DNA of 37,844 bases from Pseudarthrobacter albicanus. GTDB taxonomy: Bacteria; Actinomycetota; Actinomycetes; Actinomycetales; Micrococcaceae. Shown here piece by piece: positions 8,599-16,439 of the stretch (position 1 is the stretch's first letter; the number at the start of each line of letters is the position of its first letter). The DNA lies in the NCBI RefSeq assembly GCF_018224015.1, contig NZ_JAGPOT010000038.1, forward strand, positions 1 to 37,844, given 5' to 3'. Under the pieces are notes generated by a model. The model saw only the letters and a list, made by a program, of their open reading frames with translations, was not told the DNA's origin and searched no databases. The translations under genes were made by a program, and so were the position numbers.

Positions 8599-8712
8599 CC
8601 GCGCCGGCCCGTTATTGTCAGACCCTCCTGCCCTACTGTTGGTGGAGAGCCTGCAGGCTTCTCCGTGACACGCGGACTTCACACCTCCGCACCAGCGAAA
8701 TGGGGATTCGTC

Positions 8713-10479
8713 GTGGAACAGGGATATGAAGTCGTCACGTCAGGAAAGGACCTGGCCCTCCGCATCATGGCCAAGGGGCGGACCAAACCGGCAGCGGTGA
8801 TCTCCTGGCATCCGCAGCTGGAGCGGAACCGCATCGACGTGGACCACATCGCCCGGGAAGTGGGTGGACTGGCGGAGATTTTCTGCCTGGAAAACGGCGG
8901 GGAAAGCTATATCTTCCAAGACCACCTGCCGGCGGGCGCCCACGTCTTCGGCAACGCCGCGCGGGTCTACTCGGCGGATCTCCGCTGGATGCGGGACGTC
9001 TACCAGAGCCCGCTGCGCATGGCCGGGGACCCCCCGGCCGCAGCGCGCGCGGCCGAGGACATCATCGAGGACGTCCTCAGCCTGATCACAGTGGTTCCCC
9101 CAAAAGCGAGACCCGCCGCCACGGCACCACGCCGCGTCCGGGGCACCATCAGGGCCTTCACCAGCGCAGGCTCCAGGGCAATCGTCGAACTGGACGACGG
9201 CACCTGCTGTTCCATCCAGCGGGAACGGGTTGTTCCGCCCGTCCGCCTCGACTGGATGCTTGCGCCGGGGCAGCCGATCGAGGGCCTCTTCAACGATGAA
9301 GACAAGACGCTGGACGTCAATGAGCTTAAGGCCACTCCCCGGCTTGCAGAGCTCTACCGTTCCGGGGACCTCGTTTTGGCCCTGGCCGAGGAGGTCACTG
9401 CCAGGGGCGTCGAACTGACACTGTTCCCGGGATCCAGCTGGTCGGTCGGCGCGGACTGCATTTCCTCCAACCCGCTGGACACCGCCGACAGCCTGGTCAC
9501 GGAGGGCGAGGTTGTGGTGGCACGGTTCCTGCGGGAGCAGGGGGCGGTCGTGTTGTCCCTCCTTGATGTGGATGACGACGCCGAGGTGAAGGAATCGCCC
9601 GCGCTTCTTGCAGGTGGCACCCCTTGGCTGCGGGCCGGGCGCCATCTGGCCGAACAATCCAGGGCCGGCAGGACATTCGTTGCCACCGGAGCAGACATGG
9701 CGGGCACCGCGTCCAAGGACGCGGTCGGCAGCAAGGCGGAGGCCTCCGCCCCGGCGCCGAAGCCGTCGGCCGCGCTGCTGTCCGTCCAGCTGCAGCTCGA
9801 CGCCGAACGGCGGAACGTCGCTGCGCTCCAGGAGCTTGTGTCCGCCGGAAGCCAGGCCGGCGCCCGGCTGGTCAGCCTCCAGAAGGACCGCGAAGCGCTG
9901 AAGCTGCAGCTGGAAACCGAACGGAAGATCTCGGACGCGGCAAATGCGGATCTGGAGGCGGCGAGGGCGCGGCTGGCCACGCAGCGGGAGGAACTCCAGG
10001 GCCTGCGCACCCGCAACCGCGAAACCCAGCAGGCGCTCAAACGGGCGCAGGTTGATCCCGGACAACTGTTCGCGACGCGGGACGCCCGCCTTCGCCACGA
10101 TGTCTATCTCTCCTGGGTGCGCAATACACCGGCCGCTGAGAAGGCCCGCCAGACGTTGCCGTCGGGATGGAAGGCCGGGCCTGAATTCGCAGCCTCGCTC
10201 TACGCCTTCACAGAGCCCGGTGTGGCAGCGAAGGCCCTCAAGGCCGCGGTGGAGATCCTGACGGGGTCGGTCGAGCGCAGCCCGGCGCGGGAGCTCCACC
10301 CGCTGCGGGCCAACGCGGCGGGGGACACACCGCCGCTCCGCCGTGACGACGGAGCCACCTGCTTCCGCGTGGCGATTGAAAAGAACGTTGCAGCCGCCCG
10401 CCGGCTGCACTTCTGGAGGTTGCCGGACGGGGCGATCGAGCTGTCCCGGGTTGTCGTCCACGACGATTACAAGCCGTGA
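8713..10479 (+). CDS. Coiled-coil protein of unknown function, S1-like segment
   Basis: From the GTG at 8713 the protein has 588 residues; the frame is also open back to a 604-residue start at 8665, but that N-terminus looks like leader DNA. No family is recognised with confidence. Visible parts in order: an N-terminal domain (VISWHPQLERNRIDVDHI, then LPAGAHVFGNAARVY); a segment near residues 140-205 that resembles an S1/OB-type beta unit (RGTIRAFTSAGSRAIVEL and GQPIEGLFNDEDKTLDV); a linker rich in Ala, Pro and Lys; a long heptad-like coiled coil at about 356-445; and a C-terminal domain ending in RLHFWRLPDGAIELSR and HDDY. There are no membrane segments or signal peptide, so it is cytoplasmic. 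The gene stands alone, with its own 114-base upstream region. Confidence 0.75.
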   Translation: MEQGYEVVTSGKDLALRIMAKGRTKPAAVISWHPQLERNRIDVDHIAREVGGLAEIFCLENGGESYIFQDHLPAGAHVFGNAARVYSADLRWMRDVYQSPLRMAGDPPAAARAAEDIIEDVLSLITVVPPKARPAATAPRRVRGTIRAFTSAGSRAIVELDDGTCCSIQRERVVPPVRLDWMLAPGQPIEGLFNDEDKTLDVNELKATPRLAELYRSGDLVLALAEEVTARGVELTLFPGSSWSVGADCISSNPLDTADSLVTEGEVVVARFLREQGAVVLSLLDVDDDAEVKESPALLAGGTPWLRAGRHLAEQSRAGRTFVATGADMAGTASKDAVGSKAEASAPAPKPSAALLSVQLQLDAERRNVAALQELVSAGSQAGARLVSLQKDREALKLQLETERKISDAANADLEAARARLATQREELQGLRTRNRETQQALKRAQVDPGQLFATRDARLRHDVYLSWVRNTPAAEKARQTLPSGWKAGPEFAASLYAFTEPGVAAKALKAAVEILTGSVERSPARELHPLRANAAGDTPPLRRDDGATCFRVAIEKNVAAARRLHFWRLPDGAIELSRVVVHDDYKP

Positions 10480-10502
10480 ACCGGCACTCCTGGAGAGGGT
10501 AC

Positions 10503-11255
10503 CTACATCTTGGCGAGCCTGGCGCGCACCACCATGAAGACCCCGTAGCAGATCAGGCCGGCGCCCACGGCTGCCAGCAGGTAGATGCCGTACGGCTGCT
10601 CGCGCAGGCCCTTCAGGCCGCCGTCGAGCCCGGTTGATTCCTCGGGGTGCACGGTCACGGTGGCGATGATTATCAGCAGGCCCACCAGCAGAAGGGCGAT
10701 GCCCTTGGCGGCGTAGCCGGCGACGCCGAGCACCTTCACCGCCGTCCGGGCCGTGTCCGAGGACGGCAGCCGGAGGTGCTTGATGAACGATTTCCGGAAG
10801 CCCCGGATGGCGTAGATGATTCCGGTGGCGGCCACGGCGGCGCCGATGGCGAGCAGGAGCAGGACGCCTCCCGGTGCCTTCATGAGCGTTGCCGTGAAGT
10901 CGCTCGTGGAGCGGCCCTGGTCCTTCCCCGTGCCCCTGGCAAAAGACGCGAGCGTTACGGCGAGTCCGGCGTACACGATGGCCTGGAATGCGGCCGTGAG
11001 TTTCTTCCCGAGCTTCTTCTTGGCGGGAAGGTGTTGAAAGTCGAAGACCGCGTCACTGGTCTGCCAGAGCGCCAGGGCGACACATGCCACGAAGGAACTC
11101 CAGAGCAGCACCGGTCCGGCGGGCTGGCTGGCCAGTTCCGCCATGGCGCCGCTGACGTCGGCCTTGCCCTGGCCGCCCGTGGCGAGCCGGATGGCGACCA
11201 GCCCAATCAGGAGGTGCAGGACGCCGCTGACGGCAAACCCGGCCCGCGCCACCAT
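10503..11255 (-). CDS. DUF1206 integral membrane protein
   Basis: A membrane protein of 250 residues from the first ATG, built from three DUF1206 repeats of about 70-80 residues, each with two hydrophobic helices (for example ARAGFAVSGVLHLLIGLVAI near the start and YAAKGIALLLVGLLIIIATV in the third repeat). Function unknown; common in actinobacteria. The start is doubtful: upstream in the same frame lie 24 more codons (to 11327) that read like the family's polar N-terminus (AADAADDVTNSKPLE), but no ATG, GTG or TTG occurs there before a TAG. A non-standard start (CTG at 11327 or ATC at 11321, six bases after GAGGGA) is possible. Convergent with the coiled-coil gene. Confidence 0.82.
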   Translation of the reverse strand: MVARAGFAVSGVLHLLIGLVAIRLATGGQGKADVSGAMAELASQPAGPVLLWSSFVACVALALWQTSDAVFDFQHLPAKKKLGKKLTAAFQAIVYAGLAVTLASFARGTGKDQGRSTSDFTATLMKAPGGVLLLLAIGAAVAATGIIYAIRGFRKSFIKHLRLPSSDTARTAVKVLGVAGYAAKGIALLLVGLLIIIATVTVHPEESTGLDGGLKGLREQPYGIYLLAAVGAGLICYGVFMVVRARLAKM

Positions 11256-11448
11256 CTCGAGCGGCTTCGAGTTGGTGACGTCTTCGGCGGCATCCGCCGC
11301 GTCCCTCAGTTCCTTTTTGATGGTCAGTCCCTCGAGTGACTCGGTTGTCCTTCCGGACGAAACCTACGCCGGCGCATGTCTCTTCAATAATCGTGCCACG
11401 CGGGAGGGTTTCCGAACAGGTGCCTGAGGCGGCGTCGGCAGCCGAGGC

Positions 11449-12372
11449 TCAGCGGCGCCGGTAGCTGAGGTCGAAGATGAGGCGGCCGGCGTCGTGCGCC
11501 TTGTTTTCGAAGCTTGTCAGGATCCGCCCCTCGAACCGCGGGGCCCACCCGCCGGTCTGATCGATGCCTTCATTGGGGCCTGTCTGGTCGGTGCTGACCG
11601 GTGCACGGCCTTCCTTCACGGGCGCGCCGCCGACGAGGGACTCGACGCCGGACTCCCAGACCCGGGTCAGGGGGCTCTCGGTGCCGCTGCGCTGACCCCC
11701 GTGCAGGTTCTCGAAATCGGGCGAGCCGGCCAGGACCTCGCGGACATGGACGGCGTAGTTGGACCAGTCCGTGGCGATCCGCCAGATGCCGCCGGGCTTG
11801 AGGACCCTCGCGGCGAGCCCGGCGAAGGCCGGCTGGATGAGCCGGCGCTTATGGTGGCGGGACTTGTGCCAGGGGTCCGGAAAGAAGACCCACAGTTCCG
11901 TGACCGAGGCCGCCTGCAGCATCGTGGCGAGAACTTCCGGGGCGTTCGCCTCGACCACCCGGACGTTGCTCAGCTTGCGGCTGTTGATTTTGATCAGGGT
12001 GTTGGCCAGGCCGGGCGTGTAAACCTCCACGGCCAGGAAGTCCGTGTCCGGGTTCTGCTCCGCGGCGTGGCAGACGGCGTCGCCGAGGCCGGAACCGATT
12101 TCCACGATCAGCGGCGCGGTGCGGCCGAATTCGGCGCCGGCGTCGAACACGTAGTCCGGGTCCACGGAGGTGTTGGAGATGTGGCGGGGAACCTGCACGG
12201 CCCAGCGGTCGGAGTGCTCCTCCCAGGCCGCCTGGCGACGGCCCTGCAGCCGGGTTCCGCGGCGCACGAAGCTGACAGGCCGGCCGCCATAGGTCCCGAA
12301 CGAGGCCTGGCTGCCGGGGGTCACCGGGCGCGACGGCGGCTGCGTCCGGGGGGATTCTGGGGATTCACTCAT
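11449..12372 (-). CDS. trmB: tRNA (guanine-N7-)-methyltransferase
   Basis: Forms m7G46 in the variable loop of tRNAs using S-adenosylmethionine. The 307-residue protein has the SAM-binding motif VEIGSGLGDAV (about residue 92), a second-motif acidic residue in FLAVEVYTPGL, the family hallmark FFPDPWHKSRHHKRRL (about 168-183) and the following LKPGGIWRIATDW. The N-terminal 40 residues are Pro/Ser/Arg-rich and poorly ordered, as in other actinobacterial versions. An insertion rich in Gly and Thr between about residues 225 and 275 lengthens the protein over the usual 210-260 residues of E. coli-type TrmB. It is on the minus strand with its own short upstream region; the DUF1206 gene follows it on the same strand. 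Confidence 0.95.
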   Translation of the reverse strand: MSESPESPRTQPPSRPVTPGSQASFGTYGGRPVSFVRRGTRLQGRRQAAWEEHSDRWAVQVPRHISNTSVDPDYVFDAGAEFGRTAPLIVEIGSGLGDAVCHAAEQNPDTDFLAVEVYTPGLANTLIKINSRKLSNVRVVEANAPEVLATMLQAASVTELWVFFPDPWHKSRHHKRRLIQPAFAGLAARVLKPGGIWRIATDWSNYAVHVREVLAGSPDFENLHGGQRSGTESPLTRVWESGVESLVGGAPVKEGRAPVSTDQTGPNEGIDQTGGWAPRFEGRILTSFENKAHDAGRLIFDLSYRRR

Positions 12373-12466
12373 CCCTTCCAGAATAGAGGAGTTTGCCGGG
12401 GTCGGGCCGCGGCGTGGGAATCCGCCGGGGCGGGCGATCCAGAGAGCGCCGGGGTGCCGGTGGCGT

Positions 12467-12853
12467 TCACCAAACCATCAGGAACCCTCCGCCGTTGGCC
12501 ACCAGAACCAGAATGCCGACGATTTGGACCGCCAGGACGGACAACCCCAGGACGCCGGCGACCCGGGCATTCGTCCGACTGCCTGATCGAACGACGGCAA
12601 TGATGCCCAGGATCAGGCAGGCCAGGCCGAGGGGAGCCGGCAGACTCCAAAAGACCGCGGGCGCAACCCAATCGCGCGGGCCGCGGCCCTCGTCCGCCCG
12701 CGTAAGCACCGCGGCGAGGAGACTGGCCCGCACGGTCACGGTCAAGCTGCAGGCCGCCAGGACGCCGCACACGAGACTTGCTACGCCGGCGCCGATTCCC
12801 CTTACAGGAGGTGGAACGGGCGGCGGCGTTGGCCGGGACTGCTGGAGACTCAT
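12467..12853 (-). CDS. Small integral membrane protein (DUF4190-like)
   Basis: A 128-residue protein with a Pro-rich N-terminus (RPTPPPVPPPVRGIG) and three or four hydrophobic segments (GVASLVCGVLAACSLTVTV, VFWSLPAPLGLACLILGIIAV and ARVAGVLGLSVLAVQIVGIL). The Pro-rich tail followed by a GVASLV helix pair resembles DUF4190-type proteins of actinobacteria, which have no known function. The ATG at 12853 is well supported by GGGAGG three to eight bases before it. Three 15-bp tandem repeats sit just upstream in the presumed promoter or leader. Codon usage matches its neighbours. Confidence 0.7.
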   Translation of the reverse strand: MSLQQSRPTPPPVPPPVRGIGAGVASLVCGVLAACSLTVTVRASLLAAVLTRADEGRGPRDWVAPAVFWSLPAPLGLACLILGIIAVVRSGSRTNARVAGVLGLSVLAVQIVGILVLVANGGGFLMVW

Positions 12854-12871
12854 TGTTCCTCCCGTGTTTAC

Positions 12872-12916
12872 TGGGCAGTGTAAGTGTGGGCAGTGTGAGT
12901 GTGGGCAGTGTGAGTG
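12872..12916. repeat. Three 15-bp tandem repeats
   Basis: Three consecutive copies of TGGGCAGTGTGAGTG (12872-12886 with one change, TAAGTG, then 12887-12901 and 12902-12916 identical). They lie 19-63 bases upstream of the small membrane protein's start codon, in the position expected for its promoter or 5' leader. They could be a binding-site array or slippage-generated DNA. Confidence 0.85.
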
Positions 12917-13035
12917 GTCGTGCTTGTTCGGTCAGCGTACGTGCGGATCGGGACATGCCTCCACGCGCCTGCGCCGTATGTGGATAAATCCCATGCGCGA
13001 CTCCGCCGTCCCGGGGCGCCTGCCAGGATGGGTCA

Positions 13036-14364
13036 GTGACCGTACCAAAGAACACACCGGACTCCACCGCCGGCAGGGCAGCCGCCGTCGACCGCATTCC
13101 TGCGGAACGCCGCGCCAAAGACTTCCGCACCGCCCTGGTGGACGCGGAGGTCGACGACGTTCCCGCGGCGGAGCCCACCCGCATCGGCAGCCGCCGCGGG
13201 CTGGCCTACCTGGGCGTCTGCCTGGTCCTGATCGGACTGAACCTGCGCACCGTGTTCTCCAGTTTCTCCGCCGTGCTTCCCGAGGTGACGGCCGACGCCG
13301 GGCTGCCGGGCTGGGCAGTGGTGGTCCTCACCACGGTGCCGGTGACGCTGCTTGGGGTGTTCGCCCCGCTGGCCCCGGTGCTGGCACGGCGCTTCGGTGC
13401 GGAACGCGTGCTGCTCGGCGCCATGGCGGTGCTGACCGCCGGGCTGCTGCTGCGGCCGCTGGACGCTGCCGGGGCCGGGCATCTTCCCGCACTGCTGGCC
13501 GGAACCGCTGCGTGCGGCGCCGCGGTCTCGTTGTGCAATGTGTTGCTGCCGGGACTGGTGAAGCGGGATTTTCCGCACCACCTGGGCCTGATGGGCGGCC
13601 TGTACACCACGGCCATCTGCGCCTCGGCCGCGCTCGGCGCAGGCTTCACCTACCCCGTCTACACCACGACGGGGGAGTGGACGGCGGCGCTGTGGCTCTG
13701 GGCGGTGCCGGCCGGCGTCGTCCTGCTGCTGTTCCTGCCGCTGGCCCTGCGGCAGCACCACGGCCGGCACCAGCAGGCGGCCGACGGCGTCAACGTGTGG
13801 CGCTCGGCCGTCGCCTGGCAGGTGACGGTCTTCATGGTGCTGCAGGCGATGATGTCGTTCAGCGTGTTTGCGTGGCTCGCGCCGATCCTGCGCGAACGCG
13901 GAGTGGACGGCGGCACGGCCGGGCTGATCGTCTCGGCCTCGATCGTGCTGCAGATGCTGGGGTCGCTGTTCGCGCCGGCCCTGGCCGCCAGGTTCCGTGA
14001 CCAGCGCGCCATCAATACCGTCGTCGCGCTCATGACCGGCGGCGGCTTCGCCCTGAGCATCTTCGGACCGCTGCAGCTGATCTGGCTGTGGACCGGGCTG
14101 CTGGGCCTGGGCCAGGGGAGCCTGACTGCGGTGGCGCTGACAATGATCATGCTGCGCACCCGCGACGGGCACACGGCCGCGCACCTGTCCGGCATGATGC
14201 AGGGCGTGGGCTACGGGCTGGGCTCCACCGGGACCCTGATGGTCGGCCAGCTGCACCAGTCCACGGGGTCCTTTACCGCCGCGGGTGTGCTGTTCCTCGC
14301 CGTCGGTTCGCTGGCGGCGGTTTTCGGTTACCGCGCCGGCCGGAACCGCTTCATCGGCGGCTGA
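13036..14364 (+). CDS. CynX/NimT-type major facilitator transporter
   Basis: A 442-residue membrane transporter of the major facilitator superfamily. The GTG start at 13036 gives a long, soluble N-terminal tail of about 50 residues before the first membrane helix (GLAYLGVCLVLIGLNLRTVFSS); the motif NLR with R at the end of helix 1, followed by LPEVTADAGLPGW, is characteristic of the CynX/NimT/YycB subfamily (COG2807), which includes cyanate and nitroimidazole transporters. About 12 helices can be traced in two bundles, with a charged central loop around LRQHHGRHQQAADG. The substrate cannot be told from sequence. An IS element now lies 71 bases beyond its stop. Confidence 0.88.
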   Translation: MTVPKNTPDSTAGRAAAVDRIPAERRAKDFRTALVDAEVDDVPAAEPTRIGSRRGLAYLGVCLVLIGLNLRTVFSSFSAVLPEVTADAGLPGWAVVVLTTVPVTLLGVFAPLAPVLARRFGAERVLLGAMAVLTAGLLLRPLDAAGAGHLPALLAGTAACGAAVSLCNVLLPGLVKRDFPHHLGLMGGLYTTAICASAALGAGFTYPVYTTTGEWTAALWLWAVPAGVVLLLFLPLALRQHHGRHQQAADGVNVWRSAVAWQVTVFMVLQAMMSFSVFAWLAPILRERGVDGGTAGLIVSASIVLQMLGSLFAPALAARFRDQRAINTVVALMTGGGFALSIFGPLQLIWLWTGLLGLGQGSLTAVALTMIMLRTRDGHTAAHLSGMMQGVGYGLGSTGTLMVGQLHQSTGSFTAAGVLFLAVGSLAAVFGYRAGRNRFIGG

Positions 14365-14429
14365 CGCCCGACCGCGTGGCCTGCCCAACTGACTGGCATT
14401 CGTTGTCGTTCTGACGGCTCAAAACGGCA

Positions 14430-14435
14430 TCTATT
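14430..14435. repeat. Target-site duplication, left copy (TCTATT)
   Basis: Matches the 6 bases directly after the right inverted repeat (16429-16434). AT-rich duplications of 5-6 bases are usual for IS1634-group elements. Confidence 0.9.
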
Positions 14436-14450
14436 CCGAAGTTACGTGGG
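14436..14450. repeat. IS terminal inverted repeat, left
   Basis: 15 bases, perfect inverted match with 16414-16428; the two ends diverge from base 16 onward. Confidence 0.92.
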
Positions 14451-14458
14451 TCGTGACG

Positions 14459-14490
14459 CGTGAAATCCCCGCCGTGGCGGGGATTTCACG
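14459..14490. terminator. Hairpin downstream of the transposase gene
   Basis: A 15-bp perfect inverted repeat (CGTGAAATCCCCGCC at 14459-14473 and its complement at 14476-14490) with essentially no loop. It lies between the transposase stop and the left inverted repeat. It probably terminates transposase transcription or shields the element from outside transcription. Confidence 0.6.
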
Positions 14491-14513
14491 GGGTCCGGGG
14501 TGTATTGGTCTGG

Positions 14514-16292
14514 CTACTTTCCTCCGATGGTGGTCGGGATGGGCTGGCCGATGAGTTCGAAGGCCTGACGCTGGACGGGGGTGGGGGTGGTGACGAGGTC
14601 GAATCCGGCGGTGTCGGGGGTGCCGTCGAGGTGGAGCCGGTTGCGGGTCAGTGTCCCCAGGTGGTCCAGCAGGGAGCGGAAGCTGTAGACGGCCTGTCCG
14701 CCGGCGGTGGTGCGCCGGGAGGCTTTGGCCTGCGCGGCGGTGGAGCGTTCCGCCGGCGCGACGGGGTTGGCCGGTTCGGGCCGGTGTTCGCAGGTGTTGG
14801 TCAGGGGTGCCCAGGCTTTGCGCAGGTGCCAGGTGAGGTAGGCGGCAAGCATGCAGATGAACACGTGGGCCCTCACCCGGGTTTCGGTGTAGTGGTGGAC
14901 CGGGCGCAGGTGCAGGTCGATGGCCTTGATGGAGCGGAAGTCGCGTTCGACGTTGGCCAGGGACTTGTAGGTCGCGACGACTTGTCCGGCGTCCATCCGG
15001 GTCTCGTTGACGGTGGTGCGGATGATGTAGATCCCGTCCAGCGCCGCTTCGGCGGCGATCTGTTCCTCGTTCCGGGTCCAGGTGAACGAGGTGTCGTCGA
15101 TGGTCAGGGTGTAGTGCTTTTCCATCTTGTATCTGCCGACGACCTTGCCGGCGCGCACCCCGATCTTCCCGGCGTCTTTGAGCCGCCCGGCTTCGGCGGC
15201 GGCGGTGATTTTGGCCAGCTCCGTTTCGGTGGCTGCGAGCAGTGCGGTGCGTTTACGGGCCCGTTCGGCGGCGAGAGCGGGGTTGCGGCAGGCGATGAGG
15301 CGTTCGCCCGGGTAGTCCGGGTGGGCGATCTCGGCCAGGTTCTGCTCGTCGAACAGGCTCATCTGCAGGGGCCCGTCATCGGCGGCCAAGGCCTGTATGG
15401 CGGGGGCGCGCAGCGCGGTGACCCAGCCCAGTCCGCCGAGTTCCTTCAGCTGCTCGATCCTGGCGTTGGTGATCATGCCGCGGTCCCCGACGAGGTCCAT
15501 CTCCTGGAGCCCGTACCGGGTCTTGAAGTCCTTGGCGAGCTGTTCAAACGCGGCCGGGTCGGCGGTGTTCCCCGGCACCACGCGCACGGAGACGGGCCGG
15601 CCGGCCGGGTCGGTGAGGAGGCCGTATTCGATCTGCTCGAGGCCTTTCTTCCCGTCGCGGGAATAGCCGCGGGCCGCCAGCGGGCACTTATGCCCGGTGA
15701 CCCAGGACGAGGACAAGTCGAACAGTGCGAGCCGGTCCGGGTTCGCCTCCGGGGACAGGTGCCGGGATGCCAGGGTCTTCTCGATGGCGTCCTGCCGGCC
15801 GGCGAGCCAGTCCATCGCGGCGTAGACCTCGTCGGTCGTGGCGCCGGCGACGCCGAGGTCCGAGGCCAGGGTGGTGTCGGCCCACCACCGGGTGGTCGCC
15901 AGTTTCGAGCCCGGACGGCAGACCCGGGCAATGACCAGGGCGAAGGCGATGTCGCGCATCTTCCCGGCCCGGCCCAGCAGTGCGGGCATCCCGAGCGCCT
16001 TCGCCTGGGCGGCCACGGCGGCGACGTGGCCGTGCGGCAGGGACCGCACGGCCTCCAGGCCCGCGGCGGAAACCAGGCCCGGGTTCGCGTTGCCGGCCAG
16101 TGCGGTGCGGAGCGCTTCGACCGCGTGTTCCGGCAGGGCCGAGAGGTTCGCCAGGGTCTCGTGCCTGACCTTCCCGTCCTGCCGGAAGGACCGGCGCAGC
16201 AGCACCGATTCGTACTCGACCATCACCCCGGCCTTGTTCACCCTGCGGCTCATCGTGCGGGCTACGTGCATCGCCTGCTGCTTGCGTGCCAT
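14514..16292 (-). CDS. IS1634-like (IS4 group) DDE transposase
   Basis: A 592-residue transposase that cuts and rejoins the element's ends. It has the DDE layout of the IS4/IS1634 group: first Asp in LALFDLSSSW (about residue 190), second in DLVGDRGMI (about 269), and the Glu of NVERDFRSIKAIDLHLRP (about 447) in the characteristic Y-x2-R-E-type C-terminal block, followed by VRAHVFICMLAAYL. The long segment between the second Asp and the Glu (insertion domain) contains a Lys/Ala-rich helical part around residues 345-400. The ATG at 16292 leads MARKQQAMHVARTMSRR. The frame is full length without interruptions, so the enzyme may be functional. A downstream hairpin ends the transcript. Confidence 0.93.
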   Translation of the reverse strand: MARKQQAMHVARTMSRRVNKAGVMVEYESVLLRRSFRQDGKVRHETLANLSALPEHAVEALRTALAGNANPGLVSAAGLEAVRSLPHGHVAAVAAQAKALGMPALLGRAGKMRDIAFALVIARVCRPGSKLATTRWWADTTLASDLGVAGATTDEVYAAMDWLAGRQDAIEKTLASRHLSPEANPDRLALFDLSSSWVTGHKCPLAARGYSRDGKKGLEQIEYGLLTDPAGRPVSVRVVPGNTADPAAFEQLAKDFKTRYGLQEMDLVGDRGMITNARIEQLKELGGLGWVTALRAPAIQALAADDGPLQMSLFDEQNLAEIAHPDYPGERLIACRNPALAAERARKRTALLAATETELAKITAAAEAGRLKDAGKIGVRAGKVVGRYKMEKHYTLTIDDTSFTWTRNEEQIAAEAALDGIYIIRTTVNETRMDAGQVVATYKSLANVERDFRSIKAIDLHLRPVHHYTETRVRAHVFICMLAAYLTWHLRKAWAPLTNTCEHRPEPANPVAPAERSTAAQAKASRRTTAGGQAVYSFRSLLDHLGTLTRNRLHLDGTPDTAGFDLVTTPTPVQRQAFELIGQPIPTTIGGK

Positions 16293-16378
16293 GGAAAGAT
16301 CCTACAACGAATCCATCTGATCGACCGGCAGCGACACGCCGAATTTAGTGGCTACAAATGATGATACAAAACAGGCCC

Positions 16379-16410
16379 CTTGCCCGGAGCCCCAACGGAA
16401 TCCGGGCAAG
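16379..16410. other. Hairpin inside the right IS end
   Basis: Stem CTTGCCCGGA (16379-16388) pairs perfectly with 16401-16410 around a 12-base loop, just inside the right inverted repeat. On a transcript entering from the methyltransferase side it could terminate or hide the transposase ribosome-binding site, a known protection in several IS families. Confidence 0.5.
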
Positions 16411-16413
16411 AGG

Positions 16414-16428
16414 CCCACGTAACTTCGG
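16414..16428. repeat. IS terminal inverted repeat, right
   Basis: Perfect inverted match to 14436-14450. The transposase promoter should lie between this end and the start codon at 16292. Confidence 0.92.
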
Positions 16429-16434
16429 TCTATT
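16429..16434. repeat. Target-site duplication, right copy (TCTATT)
   Basis: Identical to 14430-14435. Only five bases separate it from the stop codon of the methyltransferase gene (16440-16442). Confidence 0.9.
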
Positions 16435-16439
16435 GCGAG

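Larger units (their letters stand above)
14436..16428. mobile_element. Complete IS1634-like insertion sequence (1993 bp)
   Basis: The element is bounded by perfect 15-bp terminal inverted repeats, CCGAAGTTACGTGGG at 14436-14450 and its complement at 16414-16428. These are flanked by a 6-bp direct repeat TCTATT (14430-14435 and 16429-16434), the target duplication. It encodes one transposase on the minus strand. Two strong hairpins lie just inside the ends (14459-14490 and 16379-16410), consistent with blocking transcription into or out of the element. Intact repeats, exact target duplication and a full-length transposase argue for recent insertion and possible activity. It landed between two convergent genes and breaks neither. 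Confidence 0.93.

Noticed and set aside
8599..8712. Possible promoter TTGTCA with TACTGT before the coiled-coil gene
   Set aside because: The spacer is only 13 bases, too short for a sigma-70 promoter.
12393..14000. A 535-codon plus-strand frame across the small membrane protein and the transporter
   Set aside because: Its product is Arg/Gly/Pro-rich with no domains, and it overlaps the transporter gene, which has clear membrane helices in another frame.
14430..16434. IS insertion as a disruption of a gene
   Set aside because: Joining the flanks across the target duplication gives only the short gap between two convergent genes, with both stops intact.
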